64,000 nt of DNA, from NCBI RefSeq assembly GCF_014207745.1, contig NZ_JACHJB010000001.1, positions 2,232,001-2,296,000 of the forward strand, read 5' to 3'. Shown in pieces: positions 24,227-32,660 of this stretch. Numbering within the stretch: position 1 is the first letter of the stretch; each line of letters begins with the position of its first letter. The notes under the pieces were generated by a model, which saw only the letters and a list, made by a program, of their open reading frames with translations, searched no databases and was not told the origin of the DNA. The position numbers and the translations under genes were made by a program. The DNA is from Nonomuraea muscovyensis (GTDB lineage: Bacteria; Actinomycetota; Actinomycetes; Streptosporangiales; Streptosporangiaceae).

Positions 24227-25141
24227 ATGCGATCCGCGGACGCGAGCCCTCGGGGGCCGTTGGGGGACTTTCTCAGCAGCCGGCGGGCCCTGGTCAGCGC
24301 CCCCGACGTGGGCCTGCCGGAGACCGGCTACCCCCGGCGCGTCCCGGGGCTGCGGCGCGAGGAGGTCGCGCAGCTCGCCGGCATCAGCATCGACTACTAC
24401 ACGCGCCTGGAGCAGGGCCGCGTGCGCACCGCCTCGCGGGCGGTGCTCCACTCCATCGGGCGGGCCCTGCTGCTCAACGACGACCAGCAGCGCCACCTCA
24501 TCCAGCTCGCCCACCCCGACGAGGTCGCCGGCCGGGGCGGTGACGGCCGCCAGCGCGTCAAGCCGCAGGTCGAACGCCTGCTGGCCAACCTGGTCGACAC
24601 CCCGGCCCTGGTGTTCGGCCGCTACCTCGACATCCTCGCCTGGAACCGGCTGGCCACCGCCCTGCTCGGCGACCTGGCGGCCATGCGGCCGCAGCACCGC
24701 AACTACGCCCGCATGACGTTCCTCGACCCGCACGTCCGCTCCCTGTTCGTCGACTGGAAGGAGCGGGCGCAGGAGACGGTGTCCGCGTTGCGGCTCGCGG
24801 CCGGCGCCGACTGCGCCCGGCCGCGGCTGCAGGAGCTGGTGGGCGAGCTGTCGGTACGCGACCTCGACTTCCGCACCTGGTGGGCCCAGCACCTGGTGAC
24901 CATGCGGACCTCCGGCAGCAGCCGCCTCGACCATCCGGTCGCGGGGCGGTTCAGCGTGGACTGGCAGGTGCTGACCGGCGTCGAGGACCAGACCCAGGCG
25001 GTCGTGCTGATGAGCGCCCCCGCCGGCACACCCGACCACGCGGCCATCAGGAAGCTGGACGCGTGGGCGGACCGGCAGGGGCTGACCCACGGCACGGCCG
25101 CGAACGGCGAGGACGCCCCGCCCGCCGTCGAGAAGCCCTGA
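24227..25141 (+). CDS. XRE-family regulator with MmyB-like ligand-binding domain
   Basis: A 304-residue regulator. The N-terminal helix-turn-helix (REEVAQLAGISIDYYTRLEQGRV, about residues 44-66) is followed by the MmyB-like domain with the family run LVDTPALVFGRYLDILAWNRLATALLGD and later RDLDFRTWWAQHLV near residue 217. Members commonly repress an adjacent dehydrogenase or reductase gene; none is next to it here. CATAAT at 24214-24219 lies 7 bases before the ATG, suggesting a leaderless transcript. Its effector is unknown. Confidence 0.93.
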   Translation: MRSADASPRGPLGDFLSSRRALVSAPDVGLPETGYPRRVPGLRREEVAQLAGISIDYYTRLEQGRVRTASRAVLHSIGRALLLNDDQQRHLIQLAHPDEVAGRGGDGRQRVKPQVERLLANLVDTPALVFGRYLDILAWNRLATALLGDLAAMRPQHRNYARMTFLDPHVRSLFVDWKERAQETVSALRLAAGADCARPRLQELVGELSVRDLDFRTWWAQHLVTMRTSGSSRLDHPVAGRFSVDWQVLTGVEDQTQAVVLMSAPAGTPDHAAIRKLDAWADRQGLTHGTAANGEDAPPAVEKP

Positions 25142-25239
25142 CCCGGCCGGGCCGCGAGTGACGGTCCCGACCCGGCCCAGCCACGAGAGACGGTCCCGAC
25201 CCGGGCGGGCCGCCGGTGGCGGCCCTGACCCGGGCGGGG

Positions 25240-27483
25240 CTACACGACCGCGCCGGAGCCGTCGCGCCGGGTCTTCTCGCGCGGCTTGGGCGGCTCGGGA
25301 GGCGGCTGCTTGCTGCGCCGTTCGAGCTCGATCGCCAACGGCCCGGCCACGAACGACGAGGACGCCGTGCCGGCCACGATGCCGAGGATGAGCGCGATGG
25401 CGAAGTCGCGCAGCGAGTCTCCGCCGAAGACCGCCAGCGCGATGAGGATGAACAGCGCGCCGAGCCCGGTGTTGACCGTGCGCGGCACGGTCTGCAGGAT
25501 CGCGCCGTTGACGATGGAGGCGAACGGCGCCTTGCGGTCCGCGGTCCACATCTCCCGGACCCGGTCGAACACCACCACCTTGTCGTTGATCGAGTAGCCG
25601 ATGATGGTGAGCATCGCCGCCAGGAAGACGCCGTCGATGGGCTTGCCCAGCCAGGCGAAGACGCCGACGACGGCGGCCGTGTCCACCACCAGGGCGGCCA
25701 CCGCGGCCGTGCCGAACGTCCACCTGAACCTGACCGCCAGGTAGAGGAGCTGGGCCGCCAGCGCCACGCCGAGCGCGATGAGCGCGTTGCGGCGCAGTTC
25801 CTCGCCCAGGCTGGGCCCGATCAGCTCGTCGCGCTGCTTGGTCACCTCGCCCACCCGGCCGTCGAGCGCCGTCTCGATGCCCGCCACGTCGTCGGCGCTG
25901 ATCTGCCCGGCGCGCACGGTGACGACGTCGTCGGAGGCCTGGACGACCGCCGAGGGGTGTCCCGCCTCGGCCACGGCCTGCCGGGCCGCGTCGGCGCTCA
26001 CCGGCTTGGTGGCGGCGAACTCGACGATCCGGCCTCCGGTGAACTCCACGCCGAAGTTCAGGCCCTGGGTGACCAGCCCGGCGACTGCCACGGCGACCAG
26101 CGCGGCGGCGACGGCCAGCCAGATCCGGCCGCGGGCCATGAGCTGCGGGTCGCGCCTGGTCACCCAGGTGCGGACCCGGCCCACCGAGCCGAGCCCCGAC
26201 AGCCGGGGACTCACCCGGCCGATCACGAGGTGGGTCAGGACACGGGTGATGAGCATGGCCGAGACCAGCGAGGCGAGCACGCCGATGGCCAGGGTCACGC
26301 CGAAGCCGCGTACCGGCCCAGAGGCCAGCCAGAACAGCAGCCCGGCGGCCAGCAGCGTGGTGATGTTGGAGTCGGCGATGGCGCTCCAGGCGTTCCTGAA
26401 CCCCCGGTCCAGCGCCGCCCGCAGGCCGAGCCGCGGCGAGCGGGCGTACTCCTCCCTGGCACGCTCGAACACGAGCACGTTGGCGTCCACCGCCATGCCG
26501 ATGGCCAGCACGAACCCGGCCAGTCCGGGCAGGGTTAGCGTCGCCCCGATGGCGATCAGGGCGGCGTAGGAGATGAGCCCGTACAGGGCGAGGGCGAGGG
26601 CGGCGAGCAGCCCCACCAGCCGGTAGATGGCGATGATGAACACCGCGGTCAGGAGCACGCCGGCGACACCCGCCTTGGCGCTGGCCTCGATGGCCTCCTC
26701 ACCGAGCGTGGGCCCGACGGTCCGCTGCTCGATCAGCTCCATCGGGACCGGCAACGCGCCGCCCTTGATGAGCACGGAGAGGTCCTGCGCCTCCTGGGGC
26801 GTGAAGGAGCCGGTGATCTGAGTTGATCCGCCTGGTATGCCGGCCTTGCAGGGCACGGACGGGTCCACCTGCGGCGAGGAGATGATCTCGTTGTCGAGCA
26901 CGATGGCCAGCCGCCGCTTGGGCTCGCCGACCGGCTCGCAGGCGGCGGCGCCGGTGAGCCGTTGCCAGGCTCCGGGGTCGCGGAAGTCGACCGTGACGAA
27001 CCAGCCGGGCCCCTGCTGGGGGTCGGTCCGGGCGGCGGCGTCGGTCACGCCGTCACCGGTGATGGCGGCCGGGCCGAGCGAGAGCCGCTGCCCCGACTCG
27101 TCGGCCACGGCCTTCTTGTCGTCGGCCGCGGCCACGCCGAGCACGGGATGGAAGGTGAGCTGGGCGGTCCGGCCGATGACCTCGGCGGCCTTGCGCGGGT
27201 CGAGCACGCCGGGCAGCTCGACGATGATCCGCCGCTCGCCGGACCTGACGAGGGTGGGATCGACGACGCCGAGCGCGTCGGCGCGGCGCCGGAGCACGTC
27301 GAGTGCCCGGTCGGTGGCGTCGGCGTCGGCCTTGACGGTGGGCGAGTCGCGTGTCTCGAACACGAGCTGGGTGCCGCCGCGCAGGTCGAGGCCGAGGCGC
27401 GGGGACATGGTGAACGCGAGGAAGAATGCGGTGGCGACGACGACACACGTCACCACCGCGCGCCACACGGGCGCACGGGACAT
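25240..27483 (-). CDS. secDF: Fused SecDF protein-export subunit
   Basis: A 747-residue fusion of SecD and SecF with 12 predicted membrane helices. The SecD half has the signature LGLDLRGGTQLVFE, a large periplasmic-type P1 domain, and GMAVDANVLVFERAREE. The SecF half begins LNFGVEFTGGRIVEF and carries IGYSINDKVVVFDRVREM. These use the proton gradient to pull secreted proteins from SecYEG. The ATG at 27483 follows GGAGG; an upstream GTG at 27495 is less likely. Most actinobacteria have separate secD and secF next to yajC and ruvB; this isolated fused copy is probably an extra paralogue. A small secreted protein precedes it by 32 bases. Confidence 0.93.
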   Translation of the reverse strand: MSRAPVWRAVVTCVVVATAFFLAFTMSPRLGLDLRGGTQLVFETRDSPTVKADADATDRALDVLRRRADALGVVDPTLVRSGERRIIVELPGVLDPRKAAEVIGRTAQLTFHPVLGVAAADDKKAVADESGQRLSLGPAAITGDGVTDAAARTDPQQGPGWFVTVDFRDPGAWQRLTGAAACEPVGEPKRRLAIVLDNEIISSPQVDPSVPCKAGIPGGSTQITGSFTPQEAQDLSVLIKGGALPVPMELIEQRTVGPTLGEEAIEASAKAGVAGVLLTAVFIIAIYRLVGLLAALALALYGLISYAALIAIGATLTLPGLAGFVLAIGMAVDANVLVFERAREEYARSPRLGLRAALDRGFRNAWSAIADSNITTLLAAGLLFWLASGPVRGFGVTLAIGVLASLVSAMLITRVLTHLVIGRVSPRLSGLGSVGRVRTWVTRRDPQLMARGRIWLAVAAALVAVAVAGLVTQGLNFGVEFTGGRIVEFAATKPVSADAARQAVAEAGHPSAVVQASDDVVTVRAGQISADDVAGIETALDGRVGEVTKQRDELIGPSLGEELRRNALIALGVALAAQLLYLAVRFRWTFGTAAVAALVVDTAAVVGVFAWLGKPIDGVFLAAMLTIIGYSINDKVVVFDRVREMWTADRKAPFASIVNGAILQTVPRTVNTGLGALFILIALAVFGGDSLRDFAIALILGIVAGTASSSFVAGPLAIELERRSKQPPPEPPKPREKTRRDGSGAVV

Positions 27484-27515
27484 GGAAGCCTCCACAGGCT
27501 GTCGATGGATGGACG

Positions 27516-27845
27516 TCAGCGCGTCGTGGAGGGCGGCCCCCTGGCCGGGGCCGCGGCGCGGGCCGGCTGGGGAGGCGCGAGGTGGCCGCCGGAGGCGGCG
27601 ATCACGGGCCGCGGGCGCCCGGCGGGCCCCGCGGTGGTCGGGATGACGGCGACGCCGCCGGCCGAGGCGTACGGGCCGGCGGGCAGGTGGACACGGGGTG
27701 CGCGCTCGTCACGCGGGTGGCCCACCGTCTGGTCTGCGTGCGTGGGCGCGGCCTGCGCGGCGACGCCGCGGTGGGTGGCGTGGCCGGCCGCGGGGACGAA
27801 CAGGTGCAGCAGGAGGAGCAGCGCGGCGGTGAGCCTGGTTCGCAC
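27516..27845 (-). CDS. Small secreted or membrane-anchored protein, unknown
   Basis: A 109-residue protein with an N-terminal signal-like helix (TRLTAALLLLLHLFVPAAGHA) and a Pro/Ala/Arg-rich remainder without Cys. GGGAGGGGAC immediately precedes the GTG at 27845, a strong ribosome-binding site. It lies 32 bases upstream of secDF on the same strand, so the two are probably one transcript. I recognise no family. The low-complexity C-terminal half is partly what GC-rich DNA gives by chance, so the exact extent is less certain than the signal peptide. Confidence 0.6.
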   Translation of the reverse strand: MRTRLTAALLLLLHLFVPAAGHATHRGVAAQAAPTHADQTVGHPRDERAPRVHLPAGPYASAGGVAVIPTTAGPAGRPRPVIAASGGHLAPPQPARAAAPARGPPSTTR

Positions 27846-27887
27846 GTCCCCTCCCTTCGACGGGCCGAAACGCAGCCGAGGCCCAAC

Positions 27888-29069
27888 CTACCCTCGTCCG
27901 GCTCCCGAGGCCGAGCGGACGAGGTCGTGTCCCTCGTTGATGAGGGAGCCGACGAGGAGCCGCCCGCCTCCGGGAAGGCCCGCCAGGCGCAGCAGGGCGT
28001 CGCGGGCGGCGATGCGCCACCGCTCGGCCGGGGCCATCCAGCGGACGAACCGGCGGCCGAACCGCTGCACCTCCAGGACGACCGGCCGCATCCGCCCCTG
28101 GTAGCGGGACAGCGCGTCGCCGATGTCACCGGGGGCGCCCAGCTCGTCGGCGAGGACCCAGGCGCCGGCCATGGCCAGCGAGGCGCCGTGCCCGGCGAAC
28201 AGGGAGACGGCCTGGCAGGCGTCGCCCAGCAGCACCACCCGTCCCCTGCTCCACTCGTCCACGTGCACCTGGGTCACCTGGTCGTAGTAGAGCCGCGGCG
28301 GGTCCGGGCAGTGGCGCAGCACCTCCGGCAGGATCCACCCCATGTCGCCGTAGTGGCGCAGCAGCGCGGCGCGGGGGTCGGCGGGCGGTTCGGGGTCGGG
28401 CTCGCGGCGCAGGAACAGCAGGGCGAGCCGGCCGCCGCGCAGCGCGTACGTGCCCGCCATCAGGCCGGGCACGGTGCGCATCTCGTAGCGGTCCCCCGCC
28501 CGCCGGCTGAGCTCCGGGTCGGTCAGGGTGTAGGCGGCGACGTGGTGGCCGAGGTAGCGCACGAAGGGCCGCTCCTCGTCGAAGACGAGCCCGCGCACCC
28601 GGGAGTGCGCTCCGTCGGCGCCCACGAGCAGGTCCACCCGCCGCTCGGTGCCGTCGGTCAGCCGTACGGTGACGCCGTGGCGGTCCTGGGCGACGGCCTC
28701 GACGCTGGTGCCGTAGCGGACGGGGGCGCGCACGCCGTCGTGGACGGCGCGGGCCAGGTCGCCGCGCGGCAGGCTGACCACCTGCTCGGCGAACTCCGGC
28801 GGCATGGTGAGCCGGCTGGCCGGCCGCCCGTCGCGGCGGACGTAGGCCAGCTCCGTGACCGGGTAGCGGGCCTGTTCCAGGCGGTCGTGCAGGCCCATCC
28901 GCCGGGCCACCTCGTAACCGGGTCCGTAGAAGTCGATCATGTAGCCGCCGTCGCGGAAGGCGGGTGCCCGCTCGACCAGCTCCACCTCCCAGCCCGAGCG
29001 CTCCAGATGCCAGGCCAGCGTGAGCCCGGCGATGCCGGCGCCGCAGACGAGCACTCTCATCGCGGTCAT
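27888..29069 (-). CDS. FAD-dependent monooxygenase (PHBH/UbiH family)
   Basis: A 393-residue flavoprotein. The N-terminal Rossmann motif is VCGAGIAGLTLAWHLERSG (GxGxxG, about residues 8-26), the middle DGAHSRVR block is LLVGADGAHSRVRG, and the GD motif is RVVLLGDACQAVSLFAGHGASLAMAGA. These define class A aromatic hydroxylases related to TetX. GGAGGATCGAG precedes the ATG at 29069. It overlaps the upstream TetR gene by four bases, so it is the likely TetR-controlled enzyme, perhaps degrading or modifying the TetR ligand. Confidence 0.94.
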   Translation of the reverse strand: MTAMRVLVCGAGIAGLTLAWHLERSGWEVELVERAPAFRDGGYMIDFYGPGYEVARRMGLHDRLEQARYPVTELAYVRRDGRPASRLTMPPEFAEQVVSLPRGDLARAVHDGVRAPVRYGTSVEAVAQDRHGVTVRLTDGTERRVDLLVGADGAHSRVRGLVFDEERPFVRYLGHHVAAYTLTDPELSRRAGDRYEMRTVPGLMAGTYALRGGRLALLFLRREPDPEPPADPRAALLRHYGDMGWILPEVLRHCPDPPRLYYDQVTQVHVDEWSRGRVVLLGDACQAVSLFAGHGASLAMAGAWVLADELGAPGDIGDALSRYQGRMRPVVLEVQRFGRRFVRWMAPAERWRIAARDALLRLAGLPGGGRLLVGSLINEGHDLVRSASGAGRG

Positions 29070-29653
29070 CTCGATCCTCCTTCGGGCCGGACGCCGAGCA
29101 TGGCGCGCAGCGGCCCGGCGAGCGTGGTGGGATCCAGGGCCGGGTCCAGCGCGCGGTGCAGGACCAGGCCGTCCATCAGGGCGGCGATCACCACGGCGGC
29201 CTGCTCGGCCTGCGCGCCGTGGCCGTGGGCGCGCAGCCACCCGGCCACCCGCGACCGGAAGCCGATGATCAGCACGCCCAGCTCGTCGCGCAGCCCGGGC
29301 TCGCGCCCGGCGGCGAGGAACAGCTCGGCCATCAGCAGCGAGGCCGGGTCGGTGCCGCTGTAGCGGGACAGCTCCCGCAGCAGCCAGTCGATCCCGTCGG
29401 GCACGCTCGGCCGGCGCGCCAGCTCGGCCCCGGCCTGCTCCAGCAGCTCACGGGCGAACCCGACGCCGGCGGCCACCAGCAGGTCGGACACCGACGCGAA
29501 GTGGTAGTGCACCACCCCTGCGTTGACGCCGGCCCGCTGGGCCACCATCCGCGTCGAGACGCCGCTCCACCCCACCTCGCCGATCAGGGACACGGCGGCC
29601 CGGAGCAGGCGCTCCCGCGTCGCCCTGCCCCGCTCGGCGGACACCTCTGCCAC
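29066..29653 (-). CDS. TetR-family repressor
   Basis: A 195-residue TetR protein with helix-turn-helix TRERLLRAAVSLIGEVGWSGVSTRMVAQRAGVNAGVVHYHF in the first 55 residues (split across helices 1-3) and a helical effector domain containing LLMAELFLAAGREPGLRDEL. The GTG at 29653 follows AGGAGGCTCTC, which decides the start. The TGA overlaps the monooxygenase ATG, giving translational coupling. A 31-bp imperfect palindrome sits 13 bases upstream and is the probable autoregulatory operator. Confidence 0.94.
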   Translation of the reverse strand: MAEVSAERGRATRERLLRAAVSLIGEVGWSGVSTRMVAQRAGVNAGVVHYHFASVSDLLVAAGVGFARELLEQAGAELARRPSVPDGIDWLLRELSRYSGTDPASLLMAELFLAAGREPGLRDELGVLIIGFRSRVAGWLRAHGHGAQAEQAAVVIAALMDGLVLHRALDPALDPTTLAGPLRAMLGVRPEGGSR

Positions 29654-29665
29654 GAGAGCCTCCTG

Positions 29666-29696
29666 TTTGGTCGATCGCCTTGGTCGTTCGTCCAAA
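29666..29696. promoter_or_regulatory. Inverted repeat, probable operator of the TetR/monooxygenase operon
   Basis: TTTGGTCGATCG at 29666-29677 is mirrored by TCGTTCGTCCAAA at 29684-29696, 10 of 12 arm positions pairing. It lies immediately upstream of the tetR ribosome-binding site. Binding is inferred. Confidence 0.6.
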
Positions 29697-29817
29697 TAGT
29701 AGGCGGCAGGCGGCCGTACCGTCCAGAGGGAGATGTGGCGTCTTGACCGAAGCGATGGAATAGTCGCATTACAGACAGGGGAGATCCCAGGCATTCCGCT
29801 CTTTTGAGGTGTTGGCC

Positions 29818-30981
29818 ATGGTCCCTGCACGACGACTGCTCCGAGGTCTGCTCTACGGCTCCCGATACGACCGCGTGCCCTGGGGCCAGCGGGTCTACGT
29901 ACGCCCCGGCGAGCGGCTGCTCCGCGAGGCGCAGTGGCGGTGGCGGATCCGGCGGGCGCCCGTGCTGTCCCTGGAGGAGTACGGCTCCGAGCTGCCGCTG
30001 GGCGAGATCGAGGAGTTCCTGAGCTGCATGATGTGCGGCGAGTCGCGCCAGCAGCCGCTGTTCGAGCCGACCGGCGCCGGCAAGGGCGGCAAGGGCCGGG
30101 AGTGGCGCTACCACGTCGTCCGCTGCCCGTCCTGCGGCTTCCTCTACCGCAACCCCAACGTGCGGCCGGAGCGGCTCGGCGACCTCTACTCGAGCGGCTA
30201 CAGCGGCTTCCTGACCGGCACGTACGCGGCCAACCGGCAACGTCGCTACAACCTGACGATGCAGGCGTTCTCCCCCGTCCTCGACGACGGCGAGGGCAGG
30301 CGGCTGCTCGACTTCGGCTGCGGTGTCGGGCTGTTCCTGGAACTGGCTGAGCAGCGGGGCTTCGACGGCTACGGGGTGGACCTGTCGCCCGACTCCGTGA
30401 CGCAGGCCAACGCGCGGCTGAAGCGGGCACGGGCCTACTTCGGGGCGCCGCGGGACGTGCCGGAGATCGCCGCGGGCGGCTTCGACGTGATCACCCTGTG
30501 GTCGGTGCTGGCCCACCTGCCCCGGCCGCTGGAGGACTTCGCGGGCTTCCGCGAGCTGCTGGCCCCGGGCGGGGTGCTGCTCATCCTGACGGTCAACGCC
30601 CGATCTCTGCTGCTCAAGGCGTACGGGCCGGAGTGGAGCGGGTTCACCAAGAACCACCTGATGTTCTACGACTCCGAGACACTGAAGACGCTGCTGCGCC
30701 GAACCGGCTTCGAGGGGGTGGCCTACGCCCCGCACTACGGCGACACGGTCGAGGCCGGCACCACCCGGCTGCCCGAGCCGCTGCGCCGGAGGCTGCGGCA
30801 GACCGTCGAGGCGAGCGACGGCGGCAACATGATGCGCGCGCTGGCCTTCGCCGACGAGGAGGCCGTCGCCCGCTGGAGCGACCGCCTGACCATCCACCGC
30901 CTGCGCGACCGCGCGGCCGTTCCGGACGAGGGCGCGGACCTGGACCTCACCGGCTCCTCCGGCACCGGCGCCCGCACCTGA
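29818..30981 (+). CDS. Zinc-ribbon class I SAM-dependent methyltransferase
   Basis: A 387-residue protein. An N-terminal zinc ribbon is formed by CMMC and CPSC (about residues 62-65 and 102-105). The methyltransferase core begins with LLDFGCGVGLFLELAEQRGF (motif I) and GYGVDLSPDSV (acidic end of strand 2), with DVITLWSVLAHLPRPLEDF as motif IV. It resembles the Methyltransf_23 proteins found in sugar and polysaccharide gene sets. The ATG at 29818 has GAGG 8 bases before it, preferred over GTG 29809. Substrate unknown; neighbours do not help. Confidence 0.92.
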   Translation: MVPARRLLRGLLYGSRYDRVPWGQRVYVRPGERLLREAQWRWRIRRAPVLSLEEYGSELPLGEIEEFLSCMMCGESRQQPLFEPTGAGKGGKGREWRYHVVRCPSCGFLYRNPNVRPERLGDLYSSGYSGFLTGTYAANRQRRYNLTMQAFSPVLDDGEGRRLLDFGCGVGLFLELAEQRGFDGYGVDLSPDSVTQANARLKRARAYFGAPRDVPEIAAGGFDVITLWSVLAHLPRPLEDFAGFRELLAPGGVLLILTVNARSLLLKAYGPEWSGFTKNHLMFYDSETLKTLLRRTGFEGVAYAPHYGDTVEAGTTRLPEPLRRRLRQTVEASDGGNMMRALAFADEEAVARWSDRLTIHRLRDRAAVPDEGADLDLTGSSGTGART

Positions 30982-31112
30982 CCGGCAGGGACCTGACCGG
31001 CAGGGACCTGACCGCTTGGGACCTCGTCGACCGCCACCCGACGACCGTCACCTGATTGACCGCCGCCTTCCGGCCGAACTACATTCGGCCCACCCGAAGG
31101 CGAGGAGCGCGT

Positions 31113-32531
31113 GTGAACCTGCCCGAGACCGGCAGACCCGTCGACGACCTGCTGGCCGAGATCGTCCGGCTCAAGCGGCACGACCTGCCCGTCAGGGGCG
31201 GCCAGGTGACCGCCTACGTCTACGACACCGGCCGGCCGGCCGCGCACGAGGCGGCGGCCCGCGCCTACGCCGAGATGCTCGAGGTCAACGCCCTCGACCC
31301 CACCGCCTTCCCGAGCGTGGTCGAGATGGAGCGGCAGGTCGTGGGCGCGGTCGCCGGGCTGCTGGGCGGCGGCCACGGCGTCTTCACCAGCGGCGGCACT
31401 GAGTCGATCATGCTGGCGGTGAAGGCCGCCCGCGACACGGCCCGCCGCGACCGGCCGAACCTCGTCGTCCCCGTCACCGCCCATCCCGCCTTCCACAAGG
31501 CGGCCCACTACCTGGGCCTCACCGTCCGGCCCGTGCCGGTGGACCTGGGCACGTACAAGGTCCGGCCGGACACCGTCCGCGACGCGATCGACGGCGACAC
31601 CGTGCTGGTCGTCGCCTCCGCCCCCTCCTACCCGCAGGGCGTCCTGGACCCGGTCGAGGAGGTGGCCGCCGTGGCCGCCGACGCGGGCGTGCCGTGCCAC
31701 GTGGACGCGTGCGTGGGCGGTTGGCTGCTGCCCTGGTTGCGTGAGGCGGGCGCGACGGTCCCGCCGTTCGACCTGTCGGTGCCGGGCGTCACCTCCCTCT
31801 CCTGCGACCTGCACAAGTACGGCTACGCCCCGAAGGGCGCCTCGGTCGTGCTGTTCGCCGATCCGGCCATGCGCCGCAGGGCGTACTTCGCCTCGGCCGC
31901 CTGGCCGGGCTACACGGTGGTCAACGCCACCGTGCAGAGCTCCCGGTCGGCCGGGCCGCTGGGCGGCGCCTGGGCCACGCTGCACGCCCTCGGCCGGCGG
32001 GGTTACGTGGACCTGGCCCGCGCCACGCTGGAGGCGTCGGCCGCGCTGCGCGAGGGCATCGCCCGCGTGCCCGGCCTGCGGGTGCTGGGCGAGCCGGAGT
32101 CGGCCCTGGTCGCCCTCGCCGGCGATGATCTGGACGTGTTCGTCCTCGCCGACGAGGCCCGCGCGCGCGGCTGGTTCCTGCAGCCGCAGCTCTCGTACGC
32201 GGGCATCCCGGCCAACCTGCACATCACCGTCACCGGCGTGACCCTGGCCGGGGTGGAGGCGATGCTGAAGGTGATCGCCGAGTCGGCGCAGGCGGCCCGG
32301 CGGCGCGGCCCCGTCGTGCTCCCCGAGGGGCTGGTGGAGCTGGTGGCGGGGCTGGACCTCGACGCGCTGACCGACGCCGAGTTCGCCGAGCTGGCCGCCT
32401 CGGTCGGGGTGGACCTGCGGCCGGGCTCGGGGCAGCCGGAGATGGCGGTGGTCAACACCGTCCTCGACGCCCTCCCGGCCGCCGCGCGGGAGGCGGTGCT
32501 GGTGCGCTTCCTGTCCGTCCTGTACGGCTGA
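31113..32531 (+). CDS. PLP-dependent group II decarboxylase / sphingosine-phosphate-lyase-like enzyme
   Basis: A 472-residue fold-type I PLP enzyme. GGTESIMLAVKAAR binds the phosphate, HPAFHKAAHYLG stacks on the ring, HVDACVGGWLLPW provides the Asp, and SLSCDLHKYGYAPKG contains the Schiff-base lysine. Together with VYDTGR near the N-terminus this most resembles bacterial sphingosine-1-phosphate lyase homologues rather than glutamate or aromatic decarboxylases. Substrate may be a phosphorylated amino alcohol or an amino acid. Starts at GTG 31113 with GAGGAGCG upstream. It is followed by a LacI-controlled sulfatase operon after 128 bases and is probably separate from it. Confidence 0.92.
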   Translation: MNLPETGRPVDDLLAEIVRLKRHDLPVRGGQVTAYVYDTGRPAAHEAAARAYAEMLEVNALDPTAFPSVVEMERQVVGAVAGLLGGGHGVFTSGGTESIMLAVKAARDTARRDRPNLVVPVTAHPAFHKAAHYLGLTVRPVPVDLGTYKVRPDTVRDAIDGDTVLVVASAPSYPQGVLDPVEEVAAVAADAGVPCHVDACVGGWLLPWLREAGATVPPFDLSVPGVTSLSCDLHKYGYAPKGASVVLFADPAMRRRAYFASAAWPGYTVVNATVQSSRSAGPLGGAWATLHALGRRGYVDLARATLEASAALREGIARVPGLRVLGEPESALVALAGDDLDVFVLADEARARGWFLQPQLSYAGIPANLHITVTGVTLAGVEAMLKVIAESAQAARRRGPVVLPEGLVELVAGLDLDALTDAEFAELAASVGVDLRPGSGQPEMAVVNTVLDALPAAAREAVLVRFLSVLYG

Positions 32532-32589
32532 GCCCGGACCCGGCATCCTCCGGGCGATGGTGACCGCCACGGAGCGGCGGCACTTCTGA

Positions 32590-32605
32590 TGTCAAACGAT
32601 TAACA
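32590..32605. promoter_or_regulatory. Upstream LacI-type operator (O1)
   Basis: TGTCAAACGATTAACA; its reverse complement TGTTAATCGTTTGACA matches the site at 32645-32660 at 13 of 16 positions, including the central CG. The centres are 55 bp apart. Confidence 0.6.
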
Positions 32606-32623
32606 CATCACTCCTGCACGTTC

Positions 32624-32660
32624 TTGGCCTTCGAGGCCCGGCTGTGTTATACGTTTAACA
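32624..32660 (+). promoter_or_regulatory. Promoter of the lacI-sulfatase operon with overlapping operator O2
   Basis: TTGGCC (32624-32629) and TTATAC (32647-32652) are 17 bases apart. The near-palindrome TGTTATACGTTTAACA (32645-32660) covers the -10 and the first base of the ATG, so repressor binding would block initiation. The start point falls on or next to the ATG, implying a leaderless mRNA. Confidence 0.65.
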
